A DNA stretch of 64,000 bases from Granulosicoccus sp045110475 (GCA_045110475.1 JBGCGC010000133.1:62001-126000); one strand, 5' to 3'. Shown: positions 1 to 8,783, numbered from the stretch's first letter. Translations and numbers: made by a program. The notes: generated by a model not told the origin, from the sequence alone.

Positions 1-191
1 AACAAAAATACCGACACGGCCAGATGAGGCACATTTTGGACGTGAGCGTCCCATTTACTGATCGGGTACAGATCACCGTTGGCGCTGATCGCGGTGATGA
101 CTTCTTCTTTGGTCTGGCTCTGGACGTCTAGCATGAAATGTCTTGGCTCTTTAATATTGTGTATGGACCCGGCATCAAGCCGTATACCCAT
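1..191 (-). CDS. Partial ORF downstream of crtC, unidentified (runs off window start)
   Basis: An open frame begins with ATG 8 bp beyond the crtC stop on the same strand and stays open for about 63 codons to the window edge. A second in-frame ATG lies at about 135. The peptide begins MGIRLDAGSIHNIKEPRHF and is mildly hydrophilic. In many purple bacteria the gene after crtC is crtD, but this N-terminus has no FAD-binding GxGxxG motif, so crtD is not supported. I do not recognise the family. No clear Shine-Dalgarno sequence precedes either ATG. It could be a real small or unknown gene, or a chance frame. Confidence 0.35.
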   Translation of the reverse strand, partial: MGIRLDAGSIHNIKEPRHFMLDVQSQTKEEVITAISANGDLYPISKWDAHVQNVPHLAVSVFL

Positions 192-198
192 TGATACG

Positions 199-1164
199 TT
201 AATTTAACAGAATGGAGCGTGTTCTTCTTGGCATGCGAAACGGTAATAGACAACGTACCCAGGGGGAGTCGAACCGGTCCAGGTACAGGCTTTCATGCAC
301 GGTGTACTGTTTGCGTCCCTCATGCTGTTCGATAAATCGAGAGCGCGAATAGAAGGGTGTATCCTCCAGCGTCTGTAAGTTGTCAACGGTTGTCTCACTG
401 TTAGTTCGAACCATGCGCGGAACGCGCCAGTATCGGGTCTTCGGTAATTGATGTATCTGCGGCGCATCGATTTCAGTCATGGTGCCGTCATTGGCAAAAT
501 GCAGACTGCGTTTGCTGGCATGCCCTTGTCGATCAATGACATCGTAGAGAACCTTGGTGGATTTATCGGCGGCATGACTGCGAGACCAGACCCAGCTGCG
601 AAAGCTGCTCTCCAGTGCCCTGTCACCATAGTTACTGTCGACGTAGGCCGATCCACACCAGGACAGACCGGGTTGTTCAAAAGTCACGGCAATCCTCGTT
701 TGCGGTGCGATGGGTTGCCAGAAGTGACTGGCCAGCTCATTGGCGTCGGCATCCAGTGGGTGTGCTTGCAGCTGAAAGTCAGGCAGGTCGATCACCAGCT
801 CTCCCCGCAACCTTGTTGGCAGAGGGGTGCACACTTCGTCAATCCGGACGCGTAACCGATTGTCATCAATCCTGATGAAACTCTTTCCGATGCTCAGTTG
901 TTGCCTGGATGCCTGTACTGATTGGGCGTTTCGCTCTGTCATGCTCCAGCGCCATGGTTTGCCATACAGTGCCACATTGATGGCGCAGTACTCAGAGGCT
1001 GTCGCATCGCCGTTCTTGCGCGCCCACGCGTAGTAGGGCGAAAAGACACTGCCAATGAATACGATTACGGTGATGGCGTGTTGATCATCATCGCTTACCG
1101 CGTCAAGGTACCACCAGCGATAGCCGTTGTCGGGGACGGGATGTGTAAATGATGGAACAGACAT
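199..1164 (-). CDS. crtC: CrtC, hydroxyneurosporene synthase (carotenoid 1,2-hydratase)
   Basis: This 321-residue protein matches the CrtC family, which adds water across the C1-C2 double bond of acyclic carotenoids (neurosporene, lycopene) on the way to spheroidene- or spirilloxanthin-type pigments. Family hallmarks are the N-terminal DNGYRWWYLDAVSDDD stretch, the early hydrophobic segment followed by SPYYAWARK, and the central SWCGSAYVDSNYGD region. The gene is divergent from crtE, and a PpsR operator sits about 10 bp upstream of its ATG. It is probably repressed by PpsR together with crtE. Product specificity cannot be told from sequence alone. Confidence 0.9.
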   Translation of the reverse strand: MSVPSFTHPVPDNGYRWWYLDAVSDDDQHAITVIVFIGSVFSPYYAWARKNGDATASEYCAINVALYGKPWRWSMTERNAQSVQASRQQLSIGKSFIRIDDNRLRVRIDEVCTPLPTRLRGELVIDLPDFQLQAHPLDADANELASHFWQPIAPQTRIAVTFEQPGLSWCGSAYVDSNYGDRALESSFRSWVWSRSHAADKSTKVLYDVIDRQGHASKRSLHFANDGTMTEIDAPQIHQLPKTRYWRVPRMVRTNSETTVDNLQTLEDTPFYSRSRFIEQHEGRKQYTVHESLYLDRFDSPWVRCLLPFRMPRRTRSILLN

Positions 1165-1173
1165 ATGTCAGTG

Positions 1174-1218
1174 TGTCTATTTAGGTTGACACAATCATTA
1201 TGTCAGAATATTCTGACA
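1174..1218. promoter_or_regulatory. Paired PpsR/CrtJ operators and promoter between crtC and crtE
   Basis: Two TGT-N12-ACA sites occur at 1174-1191 and 1201-1218, 27 bp start to start. The second, TGTCAGAATATTCTGACA, is a perfect 18-bp palindrome. A sigma70-like promoter toward crtE reads TTGACA at 1186-1191, a 17-bp spacer, then TATTCT at 1209-1214. Site 1 therefore overlaps the -35 box and site 2 overlaps the -10 box. This matches the known CrtJ/PpsR aerobic repression architecture. The predicted start of transcription, about 1221, rules out an upstream ATG at 1200 as the crtE start. Confidence 0.8.
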
Positions 1219-1241
1219 CTTGGTCACACCAGAATTCCACT

Positions 1242-2114
1242 ATGGACGTCAGCGAATACATTGAAAAAAAGCTGCGCAGCGTTCTCGTTGAAATAACGCT
1301 TGATCCCTGTCCGGCAAAACTGGCAGCAGCCATGAACTATGCCGTCTTTCCGGGCGGTGCGAGAGTGCGACCCAAACTGGTCATGGCGGTTGCAGGGGCC
1401 TGTGCGGACGCCTCATCACCGCTGGCGCTCGAAAGCGCTGTTGCCGTCGAATTACTTCATTGCGCGTCGCTGGTTCAGGATGACCTGGCGTGTTTCGACG
1501 ATGCCGAGTCACGGCGCTCCAAGCCGACATTACATCTGGCCTTTGACGAACGGTTGGCCATTCTTGCATCTGATGCCCTGATTGTTGCTGCGTTTGAACG
1601 CATCAGTTCCTTGAAAAATGCTGACATGCGAGCGCAGCTTGCGCTGGTCAGCCTGTTGACTCATCAGGTGGGTGCCATCGATGGCATCACGGCCGGGCAG
1701 GCATGGGAGAGTGAAGAACAGATTAATACGGATGCTTACCACCGCTCTAAAACAGGCGCCCTGTTTGCCGCCGCCACTCAGGCAGGTGCCCTTGCTGTTG
1801 GTGTCGGCAATGACCTGCCGTGGGCTGTAACGGGTCATTACGTTGGCATTGCCTACCAGATTGCTGACGATATCCACGATGTGATGGGCGATTCTTCAAA
1901 GATGGGCAAACCGGTCAATGTTGATGCCAGGCATGGTCACCCGAATTCTGTGCATGAGATTGGTCTGGACAAGACCGTCATCAAGCTGAAGCTCATGATC
2001 GAACAAATTGTCGATTCTGTCCCGGACTGCAAAAACGCAGATTTTTTCATTGAAACGATCCGGCGTGAAGCCCAGCGTTTCGTGCCAAAGGAGGTTGCCC
2101 TCAGTGCAGCGTAA
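1242..2114 (+). CDS. crtE: CrtE, geranylgeranyl diphosphate synthase
   Basis: A trans-prenyltransferase of about 290 residues that condenses IPP with allylic diphosphates to give GGPP, the precursor of both carotenoids and the bacteriochlorophyll tail. The first Asp-rich motif is QDDLACFDD (about residues 79-87) and the second is ADDIHD (about 207-212). The GGARVRPKL segment is typical of the family. I chose ATG 1242 because the in-frame ATG at 1200 lies inside the PpsR palindrome and upstream of the predicted transcription start. It is the first gene of the crtEF-bchCXYZ-puf superoperon, and its stop overlaps the crtF start. Confidence 0.92.
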   Translation: MDVSEYIEKKLRSVLVEITLDPCPAKLAAAMNYAVFPGGARVRPKLVMAVAGACADASSPLALESAVAVELLHCASLVQDDLACFDDAESRRSKPTLHLAFDERLAILASDALIVAAFERISSLKNADMRAQLALVSLLTHQVGAIDGITAGQAWESEEQINTDAYHRSKTGALFAAATQAGALAVGVGNDLPWAVTGHYVGIAYQIADDIHDVMGDSSKMGKPVNVDARHGHPNSVHEIGLDKTVIKLKLMIEQIVDSVPDCKNADFFIETIRREAQRFVPKEVALSAA

Positions 2115-3288
2115 TACATCATCTACCTCCATGTTCGGCGGAGAGACGTCGGACCATTTACCGCAAGGTGAAGCATCCGAATCAATTGCCGACAAGATTT
2201 TTGGTTGGCGTAATCGTCTGCTGGCCAATCCGGATTTTCACCGTAAGGCCAGGCGCAATCCGTTTATGCGTTTTATGGCTAGACGTCGTGCCCGTGCTCT
2301 GTTTGATCTTGTGTCCGGGTTTGTGTACTCACAAATTCTGTCAACGTGTGTTCAACTCAATCTGTTTAATTTATTGCAGTCTGGCCCAATGAGTCGCGAT
2401 GCAATTTCTCTGGCGATAGGTCTGGATCGCGAGGCAAGCGATGTACTGCTTCGCTCGGCCACTTCATTGAAGCTGCTTGAGAACAGAGGGCGTGATCGCT
2501 ATGGGCTGGGTATTCACGGTGCTGCGTTGCTGGCTAATCCCGGTGTATGCAAGATGATCGATCACCACACGTTCCTCTATCGCGATCTAACCGACCCGGT
2601 TGCGCTGTTGAAGCGTGAGCAGGACGAAACCATGTTGTCGATGTTCTGGGACTATGCCGGGGCGCGGCAGCAGCAGAGTGGTGATGGTCTGGGTACTGAG
2701 CCCTATACTGATTTGATGAGCGCTTCGCAGACCATGGTCGCAGAGCAAATCATCGATACCTATCCATTGCATAACCATCAGTGTTTATTAGACGTTGGTG
2801 GTGGGGATGGTACTTTCCTGCGCACAGTTGCCAGAGCAGAGCCAGATCTGGCACTGATGCTATTCGACTTGCCACCGGTTGCGAAACAGGCGCAAGCGCG
2901 TTTCTCAGAGAGCAATATTGGCAACGAAGTGAGTTGTCACGGCGGTAGTGTTTTCGATACAGCCTTGCCGAAAGGGGCAGACGTTATTTCACTTGTGCGG
3001 ATCGTGCATGATCACAACGATGACGCCGCATTGGCTATTCTCAAGCGCTGTCGCGAAGCACTGCCAGCGGGTGGAACGCTGTTGCTGGCCGAGCCAATGG
3101 GTCGTGAAAAAGTCGGAGATCCGGCAACTGATGCCTACTTCGGGATGTACCTTCATGCAATGGGGCGCGGACGACCGCGAACAGCTCAAGAGTTACAGGA
3201 GCTGATTTCGCAAGCAGGGTTCAGCCGGTGCAGCTCAATGCGAACCCATATGCCCATGCTTTGCAGCTTGCTTGTTGCCAAAGCCTAG
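2104..3288 (+). CDS. crtF: CrtF, hydroxyneurosporene/demethylspheroidene O-methyltransferase
   Basis: This 394-residue SAM-dependent methyltransferase methylates the C1 hydroxyl made by CrtC. It has an N-terminal dimerisation domain typical of plant-type O-methyltransferases (LFDLVSGFVYSQIL...), then the SAM motif DVGGGDGTFL at about residues 229-238, and later RIVHDHNDDAA and LLLAEPMG motifs. I chose GTG 2104 because AAAGGAGGT lies 9 bases upstream. That start overlaps the crtE stop by 11 bp, implying translational coupling. An alternative ATG lies at 2131. Confidence 0.9.
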   Translation: MQRNTSSTSMFGGETSDHLPQGEASESIADKIFGWRNRLLANPDFHRKARRNPFMRFMARRRARALFDLVSGFVYSQILSTCVQLNLFNLLQSGPMSRDAISLAIGLDREASDVLLRSATSLKLLENRGRDRYGLGIHGAALLANPGVCKMIDHHTFLYRDLTDPVALLKREQDETMLSMFWDYAGARQQQSGDGLGTEPYTDLMSASQTMVAEQIIDTYPLHNHQCLLDVGGGDGTFLRTVARAEPDLALMLFDLPPVAKQAQARFSESNIGNEVSCHGGSVFDTALPKGADVISLVRIVHDHNDDAALAILKRCREALPAGGTLLLAEPMGREKVGDPATDAYFGMYLHAMGRGRPRTAQELQELISQAGFSRCSSMRTHMPMLCSLLVAKA

Positions 3289-3315
3289 TTATAAAAATCC
3301 GCATTTTTAGTTTGG

Positions 3316-3338
3316 CCATCGACGCATGACGTCGGTGG
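3316..3338 (+). other. Hairpin between crtF and bchC
   Basis: Arms CCATCGACG and CGTCGGTGG flank CATGA, giving a 9-bp stem with one G-U pair. No T-tract follows, so it is not a convincing intrinsic terminator. It lies 28 bp after crtF and upstream of the bchC promoter, where it could be an mRNA 3'-end stabiliser or attenuator within the superoperon. Confidence 0.35.
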
Positions 3339-3420
3339 ACCAACACGTCCCGTAATTCCCCTGGTCGTTTTCAGCTTGTAGCCATGTGCTCCAAAGGGCA
3401 GAAAATAACCTCAAAAAATG

Positions 3421-3464
3421 TGTCAATCAAGGTTGACAACAAAAAGTGTCAAGGTAAAATTACA
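3421..3464 (+). promoter_or_regulatory. bchC promoter with two PpsR/CrtJ operators
   Basis: TGT-N12-ACA sites lie at 3421-3438 (TGTCAATCAAGGTTGACA) and 3447-3464 (TGTCAAGGTAAAATTACA), 26 bp apart start to start. A strong sigma70-like promoter is embedded: TTGACA at 3433-3438, a 16-bp spacer, and TAAAAT at 3455-3460. The first operator covers the -35 and the second the -10. This copies the classic arrangement at Rhodobacter bchC, where CrtJ binds two palindromes cooperatively. bchC starts 35 bp downstream. Confidence 0.85.
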
Positions 3465-3498
3465 ACAGTAGAAATTTGAGAACTGGATTAAATCGTAG

Positions 3499-4497
3499 AT
3501 GTCATCAGGGCTTTCAACAAACGCAATCGTAATTGAGCAACCAGGTAAGCTGGCTATTCGCTCTCTTGCGCTTATGGCCCCTGAAATTGGCGATCTGGTT
3601 GTTGATATCGAGTCGTCTGGCATTAGTACGGGCACCGAAAAGTTGCTCTGGACTGGCACCATGCCCGCGTTTCCCGGATTGTCCTACCCTCTGGTTCCCG
3701 GTTATGAAGCGGTCGGCGTCGTCAGGCAAGTTGGACAAGACTGCACATTGAATGTGGGTGATCGTGTTTTTGTGCCAGGTGCCAATTGCTATCAGGGTGA
3801 GGTGAGAGGTCTATTTGGTGCCAGCGCCTCGACACTGGTTGTTCCCGAAGAGCGAGTGATGCCAGTAGGCACTCTTGCAAGCGAACAGGCAACGCTATTG
3901 GCACTGGCGGCAACTGCCATGCATATCCTTACCTATCGCTGGCGTCATGATCATCCGGGGCAGGATCCTGATTTTACAGAGGTGGTTCCGCATTTCCCGC
4001 AGCTTATTGTTGGTCACGGTGTTCTTGGCCGTCTGATTGCCAGAATCTGTGTCGCATCAGGTGCTGATGCTCCACTGGTCTGGGAACTGGATGAGCAACG
4101 AATGTCGGGTGCTAAAGGCTATGAGGTGATAGACCCTGCAGAAGACACGGGTTTGCCTAGACAACATATTGTCGATGTCAGTGGTGCATGTGGGGACCAC
4201 TTCAACCAGCTGATTGCAAAACTGTCCAAGGGTGGGCGGCTAACACTGGGCGGCTTTTATAGCGAGCCTGTCAATTTCAACTTTGCGCCTGCATTTATGC
4301 GTGAAGCCACCATCGGCGTTGCTGCCGAGTGGGCACGTGGTGATTTGTCGCTTGTACTTGCATTAATACATTCTGGTGCACTCAGCCTAGATGGGCTTGT
4401 CTCTCATCAGTATTCATTTGATGAGGCAGAAGCTGCCTATCCGCAGGCGTTCAATGATCCTGCTTGTCTGAAACTCATACTTAATTGGAGCGCTTGA
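3499..4497 (+). CDS. bchC: BchC, 3-hydroxyethyl bacteriochlorophyllide a dehydrogenase
   Basis: A 332-residue member of the medium-chain dehydrogenase fold that oxidises the C3 hydroxyethyl group to the acetyl group of bacteriochlorophyllide a. The N-terminal GroES-like half includes ESSGISTGTEKLLWTG and PLVPGYEAVGVV. The C-terminal half holds the nucleotide-binding region (LIVGHGVLGRLIAR, GGRLTLGGFY). It is the first gene after the internal PpsR-controlled promoter. Its stop overlaps the bchX ATG as TGATG. Confidence 0.92.
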   Translation: MSSGLSTNAIVIEQPGKLAIRSLALMAPEIGDLVVDIESSGISTGTEKLLWTGTMPAFPGLSYPLVPGYEAVGVVRQVGQDCTLNVGDRVFVPGANCYQGEVRGLFGASASTLVVPEERVMPVGTLASEQATLLALAATAMHILTYRWRHDHPGQDPDFTEVVPHFPQLIVGHGVLGRLIARICVASGADAPLVWELDEQRMSGAKGYEVIDPAEDTGLPRQHIVDVSGACGDHFNQLIAKLSKGGRLTLGGFYSEPVNFNFAPAFMREATIGVAAEWARGDLSLVLALIHSGALSLDGLVSHQYSFDEAEAAYPQAFNDPACLKLILNWSA

Positions 4498-5507
4498 TGA
4501 GTACCCAAACTGTTTCTGTTGATGATTTAAAGTCGATGACTCAACGCCTGCGCGATGAAGCTGCGCAAGAGCCTGACGCCGTACCTTCAGGTGAGCCAAA
4601 GAAAGAAACGCAGATTATTGCCATTTATGGCAAGGGTGGTATAGGAAAGAGTTTTACGCTGGCCAATTTGTCTTACATGATGGCCCAGCAAGGCAAGAAG
4701 GTTTTGCTGATCGGCTGTGATCCCAAGAGCGACACGACATCGCTGTTGTTTGGCGGCAAAGCCTGCCCAACCATTATCGAAACCTCTTCAAAAAAGAAGC
4801 AGGCGGGCGAACAGGTTGCCATTGGTGATGTGTGCTTTATTCGCGACGGCGTCTATGCGATGGAGCTTGGTGGACCCGAAGTTGGTCGAGGCTGTGGTGG
4901 TCGCGGCATCATTCATGGGTTTGAACTGATGGAAAAGCTCGGTTTTCATGACTGGGACTTTGACTATGTGTTGCTCGATTTTCTGGGTGATGTTGTTTGT
5001 GGTGGATTTGGATTGCCAATTGCCCGCGATATGTGTCAGAAGGTGATCGTTGTCGGTTCAAACGATCTGCAATCTCTGTACGTGGCCAATAATGTCTGTT
5101 CGGCTGTTGAATATTTCAGAAAACTTGGTGGCAACGTTGGTGTTGCTGGCATGGTCATTAACAAGGATGAAGGTAGTGGTGAAGCGCAAGCCTTCGCTGA
5201 AAAAGTCGGTATTCCGGTACTGAGTGCCATCCCTGCTGATGACGATATCCGCAAGAAAAGCTCCTCGTACCAGATCATCGGCAAGCCTGGCGGCGATTGG
5301 GGGCCACTGTTTGAATCCCTTTCAGAGAATGTCGCAGACTCAACGCCTCAACATCCAACACCGCTGACCCAGGACGAATTACTCGGCTTGTTTGATGCCG
5401 ATGATTCGATGAAAGATTTTCCGATGACACCTGCCACCATCGCTGACTTGTGTGGCAAGAAGTTTCTCGAGACACCAACCCTTGAAGTGGTTTACGACGA
5501 GGCCTGA
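4497..5507 (+). CDS. bchX: BchX, chlorophyllide oxidoreductase iron protein
   Basis: A 336-residue NifH-like ATPase that passes electrons to BchYZ for reduction of the chlorophyllide B ring (C7=C8). It has P-loop YGKGGIGKS (about 44-52), switch region GCDPKSDTT, and the two cysteine ligands of the inter-subunit 4Fe-4S cluster in GRGCGGRG and DVVCGGFG. I chose ATG 4497 over an in-frame TTG at 4485 because it overlaps the bchC stop and has GGAG 7 bases upstream. It has the N-terminal extension of about 40 residues before the P-loop that is usual for BchX. Confidence 0.95.
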   Translation: MSTQTVSVDDLKSMTQRLRDEAAQEPDAVPSGEPKKETQIIAIYGKGGIGKSFTLANLSYMMAQQGKKVLLIGCDPKSDTTSLLFGGKACPTIIETSSKKKQAGEQVAIGDVCFIRDGVYAMELGGPEVGRGCGGRGIIHGFELMEKLGFHDWDFDYVLLDFLGDVVCGGFGLPIARDMCQKVIVVGSNDLQSLYVANNVCSAVEYFRKLGGNVGVAGMVINKDEGSGEAQAFAEKVGIPVLSAIPADDDIRKKSSSYQIIGKPGGDWGPLFESLSENVADSTPQHPTPLTQDELLGLFDADDSMKDFPMTPATIADLCGKKFLETPTLEVVYDEA

Positions 5508-5509
5508 TC

Positions 5510-7054
5510 ATGGGTGAGGGAATCGACAAGAATGTCAAGGAAGCTCCGGTAAATTTCGTTGGCAAGCCGGGTGTTGATGACGGTGCCGGCTGTCACGCAG
5601 GGAAAGATGCCTTGCTGGCTGCTGCGCAATCTGCTGGCAAGAGCGAAACGCTGGCGCAATATGCTGCTGACTATCCCGTTGGACCTCATGACCAACCGCA
5701 AAGCATGTGCCCTGCGTTCGGCTCCTTGCGAGTGGGGTTACGCATGCGTCGTACTGCAACCATTCTGTCGGGCAGTGCCTGTTGTGTATACGGTTTGACC
5801 TTTACATCGCACTTCTATGGTGCTCGAAGGACGGTGGGCTACGTGCCCTTTGATTCAGAAACTCTGGTTACCGGCAAACTGTTCGAAGACATTCGCGAGG
5901 CCGTTCACAAGATGGCTGATCCCGAACGCTATGACACCATCATTATTACCAATCTTTGTGTACCAACTGCTTCCGGCGTGCCGCTGGACTTGTTGCCCGA
6001 TCAGATCAACGGTGTTCGTATCGTTGGTATTGACGTGCCGGGTTTTGGCGTACCGACACACGCAGAAGCCAAGGATGTTCTGGCAGGTGCGATGCTTAAA
6101 TACGCACGGCGCGAAGCAGAGCAGGGGCCAGTCGCCGCACCGGCAACCCGAATCAAGGAAATGCGCACCGTTACGCTGCTTGGCGAGTTGTTTCCTGCAG
6201 ATCCTGTTGTTATCGGTCAACTGCTTGCGCCGATGGGACTGGCTGTTGGTCCAACAGTGCCAACGCGTGAATGGAGGGAGCTATACACCGCGCTAGATGG
6301 CGCAGCCATAGCGGCACTCCACCCTTTTTATACCGCATCGGTTCGTGAATTTGAGCGAGCAGGTCGGCTTGTGGTGGGATCTGCACCTGTGGGTGTCGAA
6401 GGCACCGCTGCCTGGCTTGATGCTATCGGCAAGGCGTGTGATATCGAGCAAGCGCTAATTGATGCTGCAAAGGATGCCGCTTTGCCCGTTATCAAGCAGG
6501 TACTCGCAGCAGCGCCAATTGATGGTCGTCTGATTATTTCCGGTTACGAAGGTTCGGAACTGATTGTTGCAAGACTTGCCATTGAAAGTGGCGCAACGGT
6601 TCACTACGTAGGATCTGCCTGTCCTAAAACAGCCTGGTCTGCGGATGACCTGGCATGGCTTGAAGCCCGAGGTGTGGTTGTTAAGTTTCGCGCATCTCTC
6701 GAGGACGATCTGTCAGCGCTTGACTACTACAAGCCTGACCTTGCGATAGGAACAACACCGCTGGTGCAAGCGGCCAAGGCAAAAGCGATCCCGGCATTGT
6801 ATTTTACCAATCTGATCTCTGCACGTCCTCTGATGGGAGCTGCAGGCGCAGGTTCAGTGGCGCAGGTCATGAATGCGGCGTTGGCAAACAAGCAACGCTT
6901 CGACCAGATGAATGAATTTTTCGAAGGGGTAGGAGAGGCTGATACCTCTGGGATCTGGCAGGACACGCCTATGGAGCGACCTGCTTACCGACAACAATTT
7001 GCGAAGAAGCTGGCCAAGCAGGCAGTGGCTCGCTCCAGTACGGCGACAAGCTGA
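5510..7054 (+). CDS. bchY: BchY, chlorophyllide oxidoreductase subunit
   Basis: A 514-residue NifD/K-like subunit that with BchZ forms the catalytic component of chlorophyllide a reductase. The N-terminal region has DQPQSMCPAFGSLRVGLRM and GSACCVYGLTFTSHFYGARR, where family cysteines that bind the Fe-S cluster are found. The ATG lies 2 bp after the bchX stop, and its own stop overlaps the bchZ start (TGATG). The C-terminal tail (KKLAKQAVARSSTATS) looks like a short non-conserved extension. Confidence 0.94.
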   Translation: MGEGIDKNVKEAPVNFVGKPGVDDGAGCHAGKDALLAAAQSAGKSETLAQYAADYPVGPHDQPQSMCPAFGSLRVGLRMRRTATILSGSACCVYGLTFTSHFYGARRTVGYVPFDSETLVTGKLFEDIREAVHKMADPERYDTIIITNLCVPTASGVPLDLLPDQINGVRIVGIDVPGFGVPTHAEAKDVLAGAMLKYARREAEQGPVAAPATRIKEMRTVTLLGELFPADPVVIGQLLAPMGLAVGPTVPTREWRELYTALDGAAIAALHPFYTASVREFERAGRLVVGSAPVGVEGTAAWLDAIGKACDIEQALIDAAKDAALPVIKQVLAAAPIDGRLIISGYEGSELIVARLAIESGATVHYVGSACPKTAWSADDLAWLEARGVVVKFRASLEDDLSALDYYKPDLAIGTTPLVQAAKAKAIPALYFTNLISARPLMGAAGAGSVAQVMNAALANKQRFDQMNEFFEGVGEADTSGIWQDTPMERPAYRQQFAKKLAKQAVARSSTATS

Positions 7055-8499
7055 TGTTAGTACTTGATCATGATAGAGCGGGCGGTTACTGGGGATCGGT
7101 CTATGCCTTTGCTGCCATCAAAGGTCTGCAAGTCATTATTGATGGTCCTGTTGGCTGCGAAAATCTTCCGGTAACCTCGGTATTGCATTACACAGACGGT
7201 CTGCCGCCGCACGAACTGCCAATCGTCGTCACCGGACTTGGTGAAGAGGAACTGGGCCAGGAAGGTACCGAAAAGGCGATGCGTCGAGCGCACAAGACAC
7301 TCGATCCGGAATTGCCAGCCGTCGTGGTAACAGGCTCGATTGCCGAGATGATTGGTGGTGGCGTTACGCCGGAAGGCACTGGGATTTTGCGTTTTCTTCC
7401 CCGAACCATCGATGAAGATCAGTGGCAAAGTTCCGATCGCGCAATGTATTGGCTGTGGACTGAGTTCGGACCTAAAAAGGTACCCAAACTACGCAAGAAA
7501 GAAGGTGACAAGCCGAGGGTTAATCTGTTGGGGCCGATGTACGGGCAGTTCAATATGCCAAGTGATGTGGCTGAGATTACGCGTTTGGTTGAAGGTATCG
7601 GGTGCGAAGTCAACATGACTTTCCCATTAGGCTCCCACCTTGCAGATATCAACAATCTGGCCAATGCCGATGTCAATATTTGCATGTACCGGGAGTTTGG
7701 CAGGATGCTATGTGAAAACCTTGAGCGTCCGTATCTTCAAGCGCCTATTGGTTTGCACAGCACCACAGCGTTTTTACGCACGCTGGGTGAAATGACAGGA
7801 CTCGACCCCGAACCTTTCATTGAAAAGGAAAAACACACAACGATAAAACCTGTTTGGGATCTATGGCGCTCTGTGACACAGGATTTTTTTGGAACGGCCA
7901 GTTTCGGGGTTGTTGCTCACGAAACCTATAGCCGTGGCATTCGTCATTTCCTTGAAGACGAGATGGGTCTGCCCTGTGAGTTTGCTATTCAGCGCAATTC
8001 GGGCAAGAAAACCGATAACGACAATGTACGAGAGCTAGTACAGACCAAAACGCCACTGATGGTGTTTGGTAGTTATAACGAGCGTATGTATCTGGCTGAA
8101 ATTGACAGCAAGGCTTCGTATATCCCCGCATCGTTTCCCGGGACGGCTATTCGTCGTCACACGGGTACGCCTTTCATGGGGTACAGCGGTGCAACCTATC
8201 TCATTCAGGAAGTCTGCAACTGTCTGTTTGATGCATTGTTCAATATTTTGCCGTTAGGGACAGTACTTGATGAAAAACAGGAGGCGACTCCAAGTCGTAT
8301 CCAGCCAGCGTTGCATTGGGACGAGGATGCCCATGCACTTCTGCAGAAGCTGGTAGATCAGCAGCCGGTCATCGTGCGCATATCGGCGGCAAAAACATTA
8401 CGAGATGCCAGCGAGGCAACGGCACGTCGTGAAAAGAGTGATCGCGTTACAACCAGACACGTGGCGGCACAAGTCCCGTCCAGTGAACCGGTCCATTAG
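7054..8499 (+). CDS. bchZ: BchZ, chlorophyllide oxidoreductase subunit
   Basis: A 481-residue partner of BchY in chlorophyllide reductase. It begins MLVLDHDRAGGYWGSVYAF and contains the conserved VIIDGPVGCENLPVTSVLHYTD region with a cluster-ligand cysteine, and later GTPFMGYSGATYLIQEVCN. It ends in a charged Arg/Lys-rich tail. It is translationally coupled to bchY. A 20-bp gap with GGAG leads into pufQ, so the bch and puf genes are likely cotranscribed. Confidence 0.94.
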   Translation: MLVLDHDRAGGYWGSVYAFAAIKGLQVIIDGPVGCENLPVTSVLHYTDGLPPHELPIVVTGLGEEELGQEGTEKAMRRAHKTLDPELPAVVVTGSIAEMIGGGVTPEGTGILRFLPRTIDEDQWQSSDRAMYWLWTEFGPKKVPKLRKKEGDKPRVNLLGPMYGQFNMPSDVAEITRLVEGIGCEVNMTFPLGSHLADINNLANADVNICMYREFGRMLCENLERPYLQAPIGLHSTTAFLRTLGEMTGLDPEPFIEKEKHTTIKPVWDLWRSVTQDFFGTASFGVVAHETYSRGIRHFLEDEMGLPCEFAIQRNSGKKTDNDNVRELVQTKTPLMVFGSYNERMYLAEIDSKASYIPASFPGTAIRRHTGTPFMGYSGATYLIQEVCNCLFDALFNILPLGTVLDEKQEATPSRIQPALHWDEDAHALLQKLVDQQPVIVRISAAKTLRDASEATARREKSDRVTTRHVAAQVPSSEPVH

Positions 8500-8519
8500 G
8501 GCCAAGAGGAGATTACCGT

Positions 8520-8783
8520 ATGAGTGCTAATCCTTCGATGATGAAAGAAGCTCATCTAGAGACTACGCAAACAAGCCATCAGGCAAAGCCTGGCAAGTCT
8601 ATTGAATATCGTGTGATGTACGCACTGATCTTCATGGTGTGTCTGGCTATCACCGGTTTGTGCCGCTTGTTACCGCGCAATCGCCATCCGTGGATCTGTT
8701 CTGGTGATGATGGCTCCGGTTCATTGTGGACTGAGGCTCGAAGCGCGGCTGACAGTACAGTACCTTACGTCTTTCAGCAGTAG
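8520..8783 (+). CDS. pufQ: PufQ, bacteriochlorophyll/puf regulatory membrane protein
   Basis: A protein of 87 residues with one membrane segment (YALIFMVCLAITGLCRLL, about 42-59) and a C-terminal region WTEARSAADSTVPYVFQ that resembles the conserved PufQ ending. PufQ is small, first in the puf operon, and proposed to influence bacteriochlorophyll delivery to LH1-RC. Position between bchZ and pufB supports the call, since sequence alone is weakly conserved in this family. GAGGAG lies 9 bases upstream of the ATG. Confidence 0.8.
   Translation: MSANPSMMKEAHLETTQTSHQAKPGKSIEYRVMYALIFMVCLAITGLCRLLPRNRHPWICSGDDGSGSLWTEARSAADSTVPYVFQQ

Noticed and set aside
448..855. Plus-strand ORF inside crtC
   Set aside because: It lies antisense to a well-supported gene, with no family resemblance or ribosome site.
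1200..1241. Upstream ATG start for crtE
   Set aside because: It lies within the PpsR palindrome and before the predicted transcription start; ATG 1242 fits the CrtE family N-terminus.
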